Origin: Massilia sp. Se16.2.3
Lineage (GTDB): Bacteria; Pseudomonadota; Gammaproteobacteria; Burkholderiales; Burkholderiaceae_D
Assembly (NCBI RefSeq): GCF_014171595.1
Contig: NZ_CP050451.1
Location: 372,001 to 436,000 of the forward strand
Reading direction: 5' to 3'
DNA length: 64,000 nucleotides
Part shown: in pieces, positions 38,841 to 47,486 of the stretch
Position numbering within the stretch: the first letter of the stretch is position 1
How the letters are laid out: every line of letters begins with the position of its first letter
Position numbers and translations under genes: made by a program
The notes under the pieces: generated by a model
What the model saw: the letters and a program-made list of their open reading frames with translations, nothing else
What the model was told of the DNA's origin: nothing
The model's database searches: none

Positions 38841-39380
38841 ATGAAAATCGTCGCTGTCCTCGCCCTCGCCTGCGCTTCGCTGCTGTCCGCCTGCGGCACC
38901 CTGCCTTCCATGGCGCACCAGGCGCCCGCTCACCAACCTGTCCTCGTCACGCTGCACGCAACCGGCTACGGCGCCGTCAACACGGCCGCCTGCGAAGGCC
39001 AGTGCGACCGTGTGTCGCCGACCCAGCGCAAGCTGCTGGCCATGCGCGCCGCGCGCCTGGACGCCTACCGCGCCATGGCCGAACAGGTCTATGGCCTGCG
39101 CATCGAAGGCGGCAGCACGGTTGGCTCGATGGCGCTCAAGGACGATAGTTTCAAGGTGTATATTGACGCCTTCATCCGTGGCGCGCGCGTGACCAAGGTT
39201 ACCCAGCGCGAAGACGGCAGCTACGAGACGAGCGTGGAGATGGATTTCGACACCAATGCGGCCCCCTCCCAAGCCCGGGTTGCCAGCCCCGCTCCGGCGG
39301 TGGCCAAGGCCGCCCGCACCATGGTGGGAGGCGCCGGCCCCGGCGCCGCCTATGGCGCGTCGTTCTACCATGCCCAGTAA
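38841..39380 (+). CDS. LPP20/FlgP-like lipoprotein
   Basis: A 179-residue lipoprotein with signal sequence and lipobox LLSAC (Cys18), and an LPP20-type domain: LLAMRAARLDAYRAMAEQVYGLRIEGGSTV then IRGARVTKVTQREDGSYETSVEMD. This domain pattern is that of FlgP, an outer-membrane ring lipoprotein of polar flagella in Vibrio and Campylobacter. It overlaps the FlgT-like gene by 11 bases, so the two are translated together. No other flagellar genes are in the window. Confidence 0.8.
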   Translation: MKIVAVLALACASLLSACGTLPSMAHQAPAHQPVLVTLHATGYGAVNTAACEGQCDRVSPTQRKLLAMRAARLDAYRAMAEQVYGLRIEGGSTVGSMALKDDSFKVYIDAFIRGARVTKVTQREDGSYETSVEMDFDTNAAPSQARVASPAPAVAKAARTMVGGAGPGAAYGASFYHAQ

Positions 39381-40572
39381 GGCCTTCGCCTTCTTTCGCG
39401 CCGCGCTGGCGGCAATCCTCGTGCCCCTGCTGCTGGCCGCGAGCGCACTGCCCGCTTTCTCCGCCCCGATCGAAGCCGAAGGCGTCGCCGCCATCGCCGA
39501 AGGCGGCGTGGCGAAAGCTCGCCAGAATGCCATTCGCGACGCCCTCGAGCAGCTCGGGCTGCGCAGTGCCGCGCGCGTGGAAGTCGCCGCCGGCGCCAGC
39601 AGCCGCGGCACCTCGTTCGACAGCAGCCGCGTCCAGCCGGCCGCGGAATTCGACCGCTACAGCGTCCTGCGCGAGTGGCAGACGGGCCAGCTGCTGCACG
39701 TGCGCATCGCGGTGAAGGAAGAAGACGCGCGCCCGCGCGGCAGCGTCAACCTCGCCTACAGGAAGAAACTCGTCGTCACGCCCTTCCACTTGCGCAGCTC
39801 ACCCCAGCTCGACGACATCGACGGCATCGCCACCCGCCTGCCCCAGGAGCTGCTGCGCCGCATGACGGCATCGGGCAGGTTCCTCGGCAAGGCCAGTCCC
39901 TATGTCGTGTCGCCCGGCGCCAGCGGCCCGGCTGCCGACACGGCGGCGGTGCGCCGCATCGCGACCATGCACGAGAGCCAGTTCGTCATCTCGGGCGAGA
40001 TCGTCGACGCCAGCCGTTTCGAGCAGCCGGCCTATTACGGCCTGTGGAAGCGCCGCGCGCGCCGCATCGAGATCGCCTTCTTCGTGCACGACGGCCTGAC
40101 CGGCACCCTGCTGGCGCGCCATACGGCGGTGACCGAGCAGCCCGGCGAAGGGACGGTCGGGCGCGACAAGCCGTTCGGCAGCGCCAGCTTCGCCGCCACG
40201 CCGTTTGGCGGCGCCATCCTGCGCGCGCTCGACGAAGGCATCGCCGCCATCGCCGCCGACCTCGCTCCCCTGCCCTTCATGGCCAAGGTGGTGCAGGTGC
40301 AGGGCGAGCGCATCTTCATCGACGCCGGCAGCACCTCGTCGGTGGCGCCGGGCGACCAGTTGGTCGTCTATCGTGCCGACACGCGCCAGCAGGTGTACGG
40401 CGCCGATCCCCTGGTGCCGCTCGGGACCGTGGAAACGCCGGTCGGCACCGTGACGATCGTGCAGGTGCAGCCGGGGTTTGCGATCGGGACGGTGACGCCG
40501 CCGGCGGCAGCCAGGCAGGTCAGCGCGGGGGATATGGTGCGCTTCGATGTGGCGGTGATGCCGGGGCGGTAA
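39370..40572 (+). CDS. FlgT-like flagellar assembly protein
   Basis: A 400-residue exported protein: signal peptide in MPSKAFAFFRAALAAILVPL, then an N-terminal domain with EGVAAIAEGGVAKARQNAIRDALEQL, a middle TolB-N-like domain, and a C-terminal SH3-like beta domain (GERIFIDAGSTSSVAPGDQLVVY). This domain order is that of FlgT, which with FlgP builds the H ring around the flagellar basal body in Vibrio. The start ATG lies inside the last codons of the FlgP-like gene. A role outside flagella cannot be excluded. Confidence 0.78.
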   Translation: MPSKAFAFFRAALAAILVPLLLAASALPAFSAPIEAEGVAAIAEGGVAKARQNAIRDALEQLGLRSAARVEVAAGASSRGTSFDSSRVQPAAEFDRYSVLREWQTGQLLHVRIAVKEEDARPRGSVNLAYRKKLVVTPFHLRSSPQLDDIDGIATRLPQELLRRMTASGRFLGKASPYVVSPGASGPAADTAAVRRIATMHESQFVISGEIVDASRFEQPAYYGLWKRRARRIEIAFFVHDGLTGTLLARHTAVTEQPGEGTVGRDKPFGSASFAATPFGGAILRALDEGIAAIAADLAPLPFMAKVVQVQGERIFIDAGSTSSVAPGDQLVVYRADTRQQVYGADPLVPLGTVETPVGTVTIVQVQPGFAIGTVTPPAAARQVSAGDMVRFDVAVMPGR

Positions 40573-40610
40573 GCGGTTGCGATGTCTGCCAAACCGCAAC
40601 GCCGGCTTGA

Positions 40611-40930
40611 CGTAGGGTGGGGTCTTGACCCCACGCGGTATAGCACGCCTGCCCGTCGAAACGGCGGTAACACTGATTCGATCGAACCGACATCACATCT
40701 ATGCGGCTCGCGATGCGTTCAGGTGGACGCAACCGTGCTATACCGCGTGGGCACAGAGTGCCCACCCTGCGAAGATCGCCAGTGCCATACCGCGTGGGGT
40801 CAGGACCCTCGCCGGGCGCCCCCTGTAGGGTGGGCACCTGTGCCCGCGCGGAATGGCACCTTCGCATATCGAGATGCAAGCCCTGGGATGCAACCGTGCC
40901 ATAGCGGGGGAATCAAGACCCACCCTGGGC
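40611..40930. repeat. Cluster of four or five palindromic repeats after flgT
   Basis: Copies at 40611-40640 (CGTAGGGTGGGGTCTTGACC...), 40740-40771 (ATACCGCGTGGGCACAG...), about 40788-40810 (half element CGCGTGGGGTCAGGACCC), 40825-40851 (GTAGGGTGGGCACCTG...), and a degenerate one at about 40903-40930 that contains the stop codon of the udgX frame. The 340-base gap holds nothing else. Confidence 0.85.
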
Positions 40931-42468
40931 CGCCGGCTCTTCCGGCTGCCGCTCCAGCAACTGCTGCGCCAGTTTTAAGCCCTCGACCATCACGTTGAAC
41001 GCCTGGTGCCGGGTTTCCTCGTCCGGCACGCGCAGGATGTACGAGGGGTGGTAGACCGTGACGACCCAGCGCCCCTCGTGCTCGATTGCCTTGCCGAGCA
41101 TGTCTCCCAGCTTCGCCTTGCCATCGCGCAGGACCGATTTCAGGGCCGTGGCACCCAGGGCCACGATCACCTTCGGCTTGACGGCCGCCAGTTCCTTCTC
41201 CAGCCAGTAATGGCAGGCCTCGACTTCGCGCTGGGCGGGCGTCTTGTGCAGGCGCCGCTTGCCGCGCGGTTCCCACTTGAAGTGTTTCACCGCATTGGTC
41301 AGATAAATCGTGCGGCGCTCGAGTTGCGCCGCCTCGAACACACGGTCGAGCAGCTTGCCGGCCGGGCCGACAAAGGCTTCGCCGGCCAGGTCTTCCTGGT
41401 CGCCGGGCTGCTCGCCCACCAGCATGATGGGCGCCTTCTTCGGCCCGGCTCCCGGCACGGCCTGGGTAGCGAACTGCCACAGCTCGCAGCGCCGGCATTC
41501 GTCCAGTTTCGATGGCTGCTGGCGCTCCGGTTGCGCGTCGAGTGGCGCGATCGGGATGGTGGCGCCGCTCTTGCGGCCCACCGCCTGCGCCTGGCCCGTG
41601 CTGCGCGCACCCAGTTCGGCATTACTCACCATGGCAGGCACGATCGCGCCCTCCGGCAGGTTCTTCCAGAAACGCGACGGGATATGGCTTTGCAGCAGCT
41701 GCGCATTCACGCGCGCGGGATTGAAGATGCTGCGGTAATAGGTGAGCCAGAGCGCTTCGCCGGTATCAATCAGGTCGGCCGCGCTGCTCATCAAGGGACC
41801 GGTGTGGTGCAGCGTGGCGCCATCCCACATCACGCTGGCGTCGGGGGTACCGATCATCCAGGTGACGCCGCCCATGCGGTTTTTGAAATGCTCGGCAACC
41901 CGCGGCAGGACGTCGTGGCGCGGTTCGAACCAGGCGGCAAATTGCGGCGGGCCCGCATCCAGGGGCCGTTCGCGGAATCGGATGTAAGCATGCATGTCGT
42001 GCTCCTCGCGGCGCACCGCCTTTACCATGCCATGCAGGCGTGCGCCGTCGGCATCGGCCGGCGACTGCACGTCGTGCTCGCCGTGGGTCCAGCGCCAGAT
42101 GACCCGGTACAGGAAGGCCCAGCGGTCGGGCACGCGGCAGCAGGCGGCCGACTCCAGCATGTCCATGAAGGCGCGCGGGATGCGTGGTTGATGGGGCGGT
42201 GCCGGTTTCGGGGACTGTCCCCGGCAGGAACATTATCGGCAGAAGCGGCCGCGTCCGGCGCACCCGAGGCGTCGTCGCCAGGAAGGTCGGCAAAGAGGTC
42301 GGCGGCCGCGCCGCCGGGTTCGCTCCAGGTGACCAGTTCCGGTGCCACGCCGTGCATCAACAGGTCGCGCGCGGCGGCGCGCCATTCGGCAAAATTAGCG
42401 ACGGTCAGCGGCCGCCCGGCGCTCACCGCGGCAAGCCTTGCAGCTGCGGCGGCGCCCGCCGGGTTCAT
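40913..42468 (-). CDS. udgX: DUF4130-UdgX fusion: uracil-DNA binding/glycosylase protein (frameshifted near 42218)
   Basis: A two-domain DNA repair protein of about 518 residues if one base is restored. The N-terminal DUF4130 domain (WRAAARDLLMHGVAP, then RAFMDMLESAACCRVPDRWA and MVKAVRREEHDMHAYIRF) is split by a lost C in AGTCCCCG near 42218. The C-terminal UDG domain has GEQPGDQEDLAGEAFVGPAG, NAVKHFKW and the loop RGKRRLHKTP, whose His is the residue that UdgX uses to bond covalently to the abasic site left by uracil removal. A four-cysteine type Fe-S site is expected (CRRCELW visible). Its ATG overlaps the presumed stop of the radical SAM gene (ATGA). Confidence 0.92.
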
Positions 42469-43696
42469 GCCGCCTGCAGTTCCGGCCACAGGTTCATCTG
42501 CTCCTGCGGCGCGCCCGGTGGCGCCGCAGCAGGTCGGAACTGGCGAGACCCTGCGCCGGCTTGTAGTCGGCCGTGACGACGAAGGGCGCGATCTTCTTCA
42601 TGCTGCAACGCAGGCGCGACAGATCTTCCCAGCGCACCCGGCGCAGGCGCCGCAGTTCGACGATGCGCTTGGCGTTGCGCAGGCCGATGCCGGGCACGCG
42701 CGCGATCATCTCGGCCTCGGCGCGGTTCAGGTCCATCGGAAAGTGGTCGCGGTTCGACAATGCCCAGGCCAGTTTCGGATCAACATCCAGCGCAAGGTTG
42801 CCGGCCTGCGGCATCAACTCGCCGGCGGTAAAGCCATAGCTGCGCAGCAGGAAGTCGGCCTGGTACAGGCGGTGCTCGCGCAAGAGCGGCGGCGGCGCCA
42901 GCGGCACGCTTTTCGGGCTCTGCGGGATCGGGCTGAAAGCCGAGTAGTACACGCGTTTCAGTTTATAACTGCCGTACAGGGTTTCGGCCGTGTTCAGGAT
43001 GGTTTGATCGTCGCTGGCGTCGGCGCCGACGATCATCTGCGTGCTCTGCCCGGCCGGCGCGAACGATGGCGCTTTCGGCTCCTCGGCCTTTTCGTCGAGC
43101 TTGCGGCGGATGGAACCCATCGCCAGCTTGATGGTATGCACGTTCTTTTCTGGCGCGAGGCGGGTGACGCTGTCGTGGGTGGGCAGCTCGATGTTCACCG
43201 ACAGGCGGTCGGCATAGCGGCCGGCCTCGGCGATGAGCAGCGGGTCGGCATCTGGAATGGTTTTCAGGTGAATATAGCCCCTGAAATTGTGCACCTCGCG
43301 CAACTGGCGCGCCACGGCGACGAGCTGCTCCATCGTGTAGTCGCTCGACTGGATGATGCCGGAACTGAGGAACAAGCCGTCGATGTAGTTGCGCAGGTAA
43401 AAGTCGTGGGTGAGCTTCACCACTTCCTCGACCGAAAAGCGCGCACGCGGCACGTTCGAGGTACGGCGGTTGACGCAGTACTGGCAGTCGTAGATGCAGA
43501 AATTGGTGAGCAGGATCTTCAGCAGCGACACGCAGCGGCCATCCGGCGTGTAGCTGTGACAGATGCCCATGCCGGTGGTGGCGCCGATACCGCCGTCGCT
43601 GCCGTCGGATGCACGTTTCGGGGCACCGCTGCTGGCGCAGGAGGCGTCGTACTTGGCGGCGTCCGCCAGGATTTCGAGCTTGTCGGAAAGTTTCAT
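42465..43696 (-). CDS. Putative DNA modification/repair radical SAM protein (C-terminal frameshift)
   Basis: A radical SAM enzyme of about 410 residues, of the TIGR03916-like group always found with DUF4130/UdgX. The Fe4S4 motif is CIYDCQYC (Cys67, Cys71, Cys74), and a helix-hairpin-helix (MIARVPGIGLRNAKRIVELRR) lies near residue 330, suggesting DNA binding. As sequenced the frame stops at 42494, but the natural ending (APPGAPQEQMNLWPELQAA) is in another frame, with stop at 42465 and a 4-base ATGA overlap with udgX. One missing base near 42530 explains it. ATG 43696 has GGAGTG close by; a LexA box lies just upstream. Its reaction is unknown. Confidence 0.92.
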
Positions 43697-43709
43697 CGGA
43701 GTGGAGAAA

Positions 43710-43725
43710 CTGTATGGGCGTACAG
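43710..43725. promoter_or_regulatory. LexA (SOS) box of the radical SAM-udgX operon
   Basis: The 16-base site CTGTATGGGCGTACAG fits CTGT-N8-ACAG exactly and is a near-perfect palindrome (A before, T after). It lies 13 bases before the radical SAM start codon, where LexA would block transcription. It is of the same type as the site before nadK-recN. Confidence 0.82.
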
Positions 43726-43978
43726 TATATACCACTCGCTGTACCGACGTCGCGCGGGTGCTTGCAGGTGTTGCGGGGCAGGTACGCGATCGAATTTCCA
43801 GACGCCAGCTTTTATTCGCACAGGGTAGCGCGCTCTTTTTCCGGTGATCGTGTTGCAAAAATGAAATTTATAGAAAATAAGCTGCCAATTTGCAATAAAA
43901 TAACAATAACGAAGTGCAACACGGTTCAAGGACACACATGCACCTTAGGCAAGTTCACCTATTATTTTCGGAGATTCC

Positions 43979-44587
43979 ATGTTTTCAATTCCACGCACCC
44001 TGGCCTTCCTTGCTGCGCTGACGATGGCCACGGGCTGCTCGGTCATGCATCCGGTGGCTGACGACTACAGCCAATACCTCGCCAAGAACGCGGGCGAGAG
44101 CAAGTTCCAGACGGTCAAGGCGGCCGATCAATACTACCTGCCGCCGGCCACCCAGAACCACCACTACGAGTTCCGCGCGGCGACGACCGGTTATGCCAAT
44201 GTCTGGGTGATGGAATTCGGCAAGGTGCTCGACGCAACGATGCAATCGAAGGATGCCACCGCCGCCTTCGGCAGCCTGGCCAAGGCCAGCACGGAAACCC
44301 AGGGTAGCGGCAACACGCTCGTTTTCGAGCTGCAGAACTACACTTTCGACGACTTCGCCGCCCACGTCACGCTGGCCATCAGCGTAAAGAACGCGCAAGG
44401 CGAAGTCTTCAAGCAGACCTATACGGCCCACGGCAAGTCGCAGGGTGGAAAAATGTTCCTGGCCGGCGCCTTCGGCATGAAGAATGCCGTCCAGCAGTCG
44501 ACCAAGCTGGCGACGGACGAGATCATCGGCAAGTTCATCCGCGACCTGAAGGCATCGGGCAAGCTGGCTGCGGCCACGCAGGGCTGA
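43979..44587 (+). CDS. Uncharacterised lipoprotein
   Basis: A 202-residue lipoprotein with signal peptide (MFSIPRTLAFLAALTMATGC) and lipobox ATGC, then a beta-rich domain (TLVFELQNYTFDDFAAHVTLAISV) typical of envelope lipoproteins. I do not recognise a family. ATG 43979 follows CGGAGATTCC. The 253 bases between the SOS box and this gene are AT-rich near 43860-43930 and probably contain its promoter, but no clear -35/-10 pair stands out. Confidence 0.8.
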   Translation: MFSIPRTLAFLAALTMATGCSVMHPVADDYSQYLAKNAGESKFQTVKAADQYYLPPATQNHHYEFRAATTGYANVWVMEFGKVLDATMQSKDATAAFGSLAKASTETQGSGNTLVFELQNYTFDDFAAHVTLAISVKNAQGEVFKQTYTAHGKSQGGKMFLAGAFGMKNAVQQSTKLATDEIIGKFIRDLKASGKLAAATQG

Positions 44588-44723
44588 GCCAAAGACCCGG
44601 GAAGGCCGGCCACCCGGCCTTCCCGCACGCACGCCGCACACACGCCTCGCCGGCGGCAGATCCCCAACCTATATCGACGTCAACCATGACATCGAATCAG
44701 GCAGCAATTCGACAGGCCAGCAC

Positions 44724-45728
44724 ATGATGATCGTCCCCGATTACTGGGCCGAAGCAAGCGCCCACTATCGCCGCAAAGGCAAGCAGGTCACGATCAGGCG
44801 TTTCGGCTGGTCCGACGCCAGCTTGGCAGACGCACAACGGAACGCGCAGGCGCGCGTAGCCGAAGCACTTGCCCGCGCCGTCTCCGGCGAACCGTTGCCG
44901 CGGCGCGAGCGCAAAGTGCCTTACAACGGCGGCAACGGGCTGCCGATCCGGGAGGAAGTGGTTGAGCGCTTCGGCGAGACCGTCATTACCCGCAATTCGT
45001 ATGGCGCCCGCTGCCTCAATACCCCCGGAGTACTGTTTGCCGATATCGATTTCTCCGACGCTCCCGGAGGGCGCACGATCAAGGGCACTGCGCTGTTCCT
45101 GCTTGCAGCCATTGCCGTCGGGGTGGGACTGCTGGCAGCGGCCGGCAAGAGCCTCGGCACCCTCTGCGCAGCGGGTGTGCTCGGTGCGCTGCTGGCCCTG
45201 TTGCTTGCGTACCCGGTTGCGCAGCTTATCCACCGCACAGTGGTTCGGGCCAAGGGGGGACCGGAGGCAATCGCCCGCGCGAATGTCGTGCGCTTCCTGG
45301 GCACGCGTCCCGACTGGCTGGTGCATCTCTACCGCACGCCCGCCGGCTTGCGCCTGCTCGCCACCCACCGGCTGTTCGATCCGCTGGAAGCCGAAGTCGC
45401 CGAATGCTTTCGGGCATTGGGCACCGACCCGGTGTACGTGTCCATGTGTCTGAACCAGCACTGCTTCCGGGCACGTGTATCGGCCAAACCATGGCGCATC
45501 GGCATCGGGGGCCATCTCAAGCCACGGCCCGGCACCTGGCCGGTCGCGCCCGAGCGGCTGCCGCAGCGACGCGAATGGCTGGAACGCTACGACCGCGCCG
45601 CCGCGGGCTTTGCCGCCTGCCGCTTCATCGAGTCGATCGGCAAGGGCGTGAGCCTACCTGCCGCGCAAGCGGTGCAAGCGCTGCACGATGAACTGTGCCA
45701 GGCCCGTTCCAAGCTGCCCATTGCCTGA
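44724..45728 (+). CDS. Uncharacterised two-span membrane protein
   Basis: A 334-residue protein with a conserved-looking N-terminal block (QVTIRRFGWSDASLADAQ, VPYNGGNGLPIREEVVERFG, TRNSYGARCLNTPGVLFADI), two adjacent membrane spans at about residues 121-170 (TALFLLAAIAVGVGLLAAA and VLGALLALLLAYPVAQLI), and a C-terminal soluble block (DWLVHLYRTPAGLRLLATH, then SMCLNQHCFRARVSAKPWRIG). I recall similar unannotated proteins in related bacteria but no function. The ADIDF motif with a later RTPAGLRLLATH recalls primase-polymerase folds; this is a guess. Start at ATG 44724; a second ATG follows directly. Confidence 0.78.
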   Translation: MMIVPDYWAEASAHYRRKGKQVTIRRFGWSDASLADAQRNAQARVAEALARAVSGEPLPRRERKVPYNGGNGLPIREEVVERFGETVITRNSYGARCLNTPGVLFADIDFSDAPGGRTIKGTALFLLAAIAVGVGLLAAAGKSLGTLCAAGVLGALLALLLAYPVAQLIHRTVVRAKGGPEAIARANVVRFLGTRPDWLVHLYRTPAGLRLLATHRLFDPLEAEVAECFRALGTDPVYVSMCLNQHCFRARVSAKPWRIGIGGHLKPRPGTWPVAPERLPQRREWLERYDRAAAGFAACRFIESIGKGVSLPAAQAVQALHDELCQARSKLPIA

Positions 45729-45874
45729 ACCGGGCTATTGCATCGGCTGGCGCAACAGGTGCCGGAGGCGGCCGGACTGACGCTGCCGCCCAGGCGCTTC
45801 TGCCGCCCCCGTGCCGCATGCGGCTTCCCTTCTTCGCATCCACAGGTTCGCCACCGGGCGCGGCATCGTTCCGG

Positions 45875-47471
45875 CTAGCCGGCCTGCCCCAGGCGCTCCT
45901 GTACCCGCTCCCACTCCTGCACAGCCATCCGCGCCACGACCCGCTTCAGGTAGGCTCCCGCCCCCGGCACGCCTGCATCAGCCGCACTTGCCAGCCAGCC
46001 GTAAGCCTCGACCGGGTCGCGCGCCGTGCCCTGCCCCGTCGCACACATCACCCCGACATTGAACCGGGCACGCGCATGGCCCCGGCGCGCGGCGCATGCG
46101 TACCAGTGAAAGGCGGCCACGTAATCGCGCGCCACGCCATGGGCGCTGTCGTAACGCAGGCCAAGCGCGAACTGGGCCGGCGCATGGCCGCCCTCGGCCG
46201 CGCGCAGGTACCAGCGCACCGCCTCGAACGGATCGGCGGTCCCGTCGCGTTCGAGCAGCACGCCCACCATGTGCTGCGCCGGCGCGTAGTCCTGCTCGGC
46301 CGCGCGCCGGTACCAGTGCAAGGCCTGCACCGCGTCCACGGGCACGCCGCTGCCGGATTCGAAACGCAGGCCGAGGTCGAACTGGGCGCGCAGGTGGCCC
46401 TGTTCGGCCGCGCGCAGGTAGCAGGCGGCCGCCTGGGCCGGATCGTGCGCGACGCCCTTGCCGGCATCGTGGAGCTGGCCCGGTGGTAATGCGCGGCCGG
46501 CAAATCCCGGGCCGCGGCCCGGCGATACCAGTGCGCTGCCTGCGCCGCGTCGCGTTCGACGCCCTGCCCGTGCTCGTAGCGCAGGCCCGGGTTGTCCTGG
46601 GCCGCCGCATGGCCCCTGTTCGGCCGCGCGCCGGTACCAGCGCAGCGCCGCCGCCTCGTCGCGTGGCACGCCGCTGCCGCTGTCGTGGATCAGCGCAAGG
46701 TTGAACTGCGAGCTGGCATGTCCCTGTTCGGCGGCGCGTTCGTACCAATGAATCGCCTGCAGGCTGTCCTGCGCCAGGTCTTGCCCCCTTGTCGTAGCGC
46801 AGCGCGAGGTTGAACTGGGCCGGGGCATGGCCCTGGCCGGCGGCGCGGCGCAGCCATTCGATCGCCTGGGCGGGATCCCGGGCCATGCCCGGCCGCTGTC
46901 GTAGCGCAGCGCCAGCGCGAACTGCGCACGCGCATAACCCTGCTCGGCGGCGCGCCGGTACCAGCCCAGTGCCACATCGAGGTCCTGGGCCACGCCCTTG
47001 CCGCCTTCGTACATCATGCCCCGGGTTGTGCTGGGCGCCGGCGTCGCCGCGCGCGGCCGCCTGGCCGAACCAGTGCAGCGCCTGCTGGATGTCGACGCGG
47101 GTGCCCTGGCCCTTGGCGTGCATCCAGCCCAGGTTGTACTGGGCCTGCACATAGCCCTGCTCGGCCGCGCAGCCATACCAGTAGCGCGCCTGCTCCAGGT
47201 CCTGCGGCACGCCCTGTCCCTTCTGGTACATGAGGCCGAGGTTGTACTGGGCCTGCTCGAAGCCCGCGCTGGCCGCCATGCGGTACCAGGCGACCGCCAG
47301 TTCGTCGCTCCGCTCGACGCCCTGGCCATTCACGTACATGAAGCCCGGGCTGTGCTGGGCGCTGGCGACGCCGCGTTCGGCCAGGGCCTTCAGGCGTGCG
47401 AACTCGGCGCGCTGGAAGGCGGCCTTGTCACGGTTCCCGGCGCCTGTGTCAGGCACGGTGGCGGCGTCCAT
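45875..47471 (-). CDS. Sel1-like repeat protein (five frame breaks)
   Basis: About 530 residues made almost wholly of Sel1-type TPR repeats, each about 36 residues, for example AQYNLGLMYQKGQGVPQDLEQARYWY. Roughly twelve repeats can be followed only by changing frame near 47030, 46890, 46790, 46610 and 46485. Where repeats can be compared, the break falls in a C or G run that is one base longer or shorter than in sister repeats (GGCCCCTG at 46612 against GGCCCTG elsewhere). Sequencing error is therefore far more likely than decay. Such proteins are scaffolds for partner proteins. It ends 15 bases before the GGDEF-EAL gene begins its stop and is probably co-transcribed. Confidence 0.85.
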
Positions 47472-47486
47472 CGACGGCTCAGGCGC

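Noticed and set aside
41006..43828. Plus-strand open frame of 940 residues over udgX and the radical SAM gene
   Set aside because: Runs antisense across two recognised genes; composition is that of a shadow frame.
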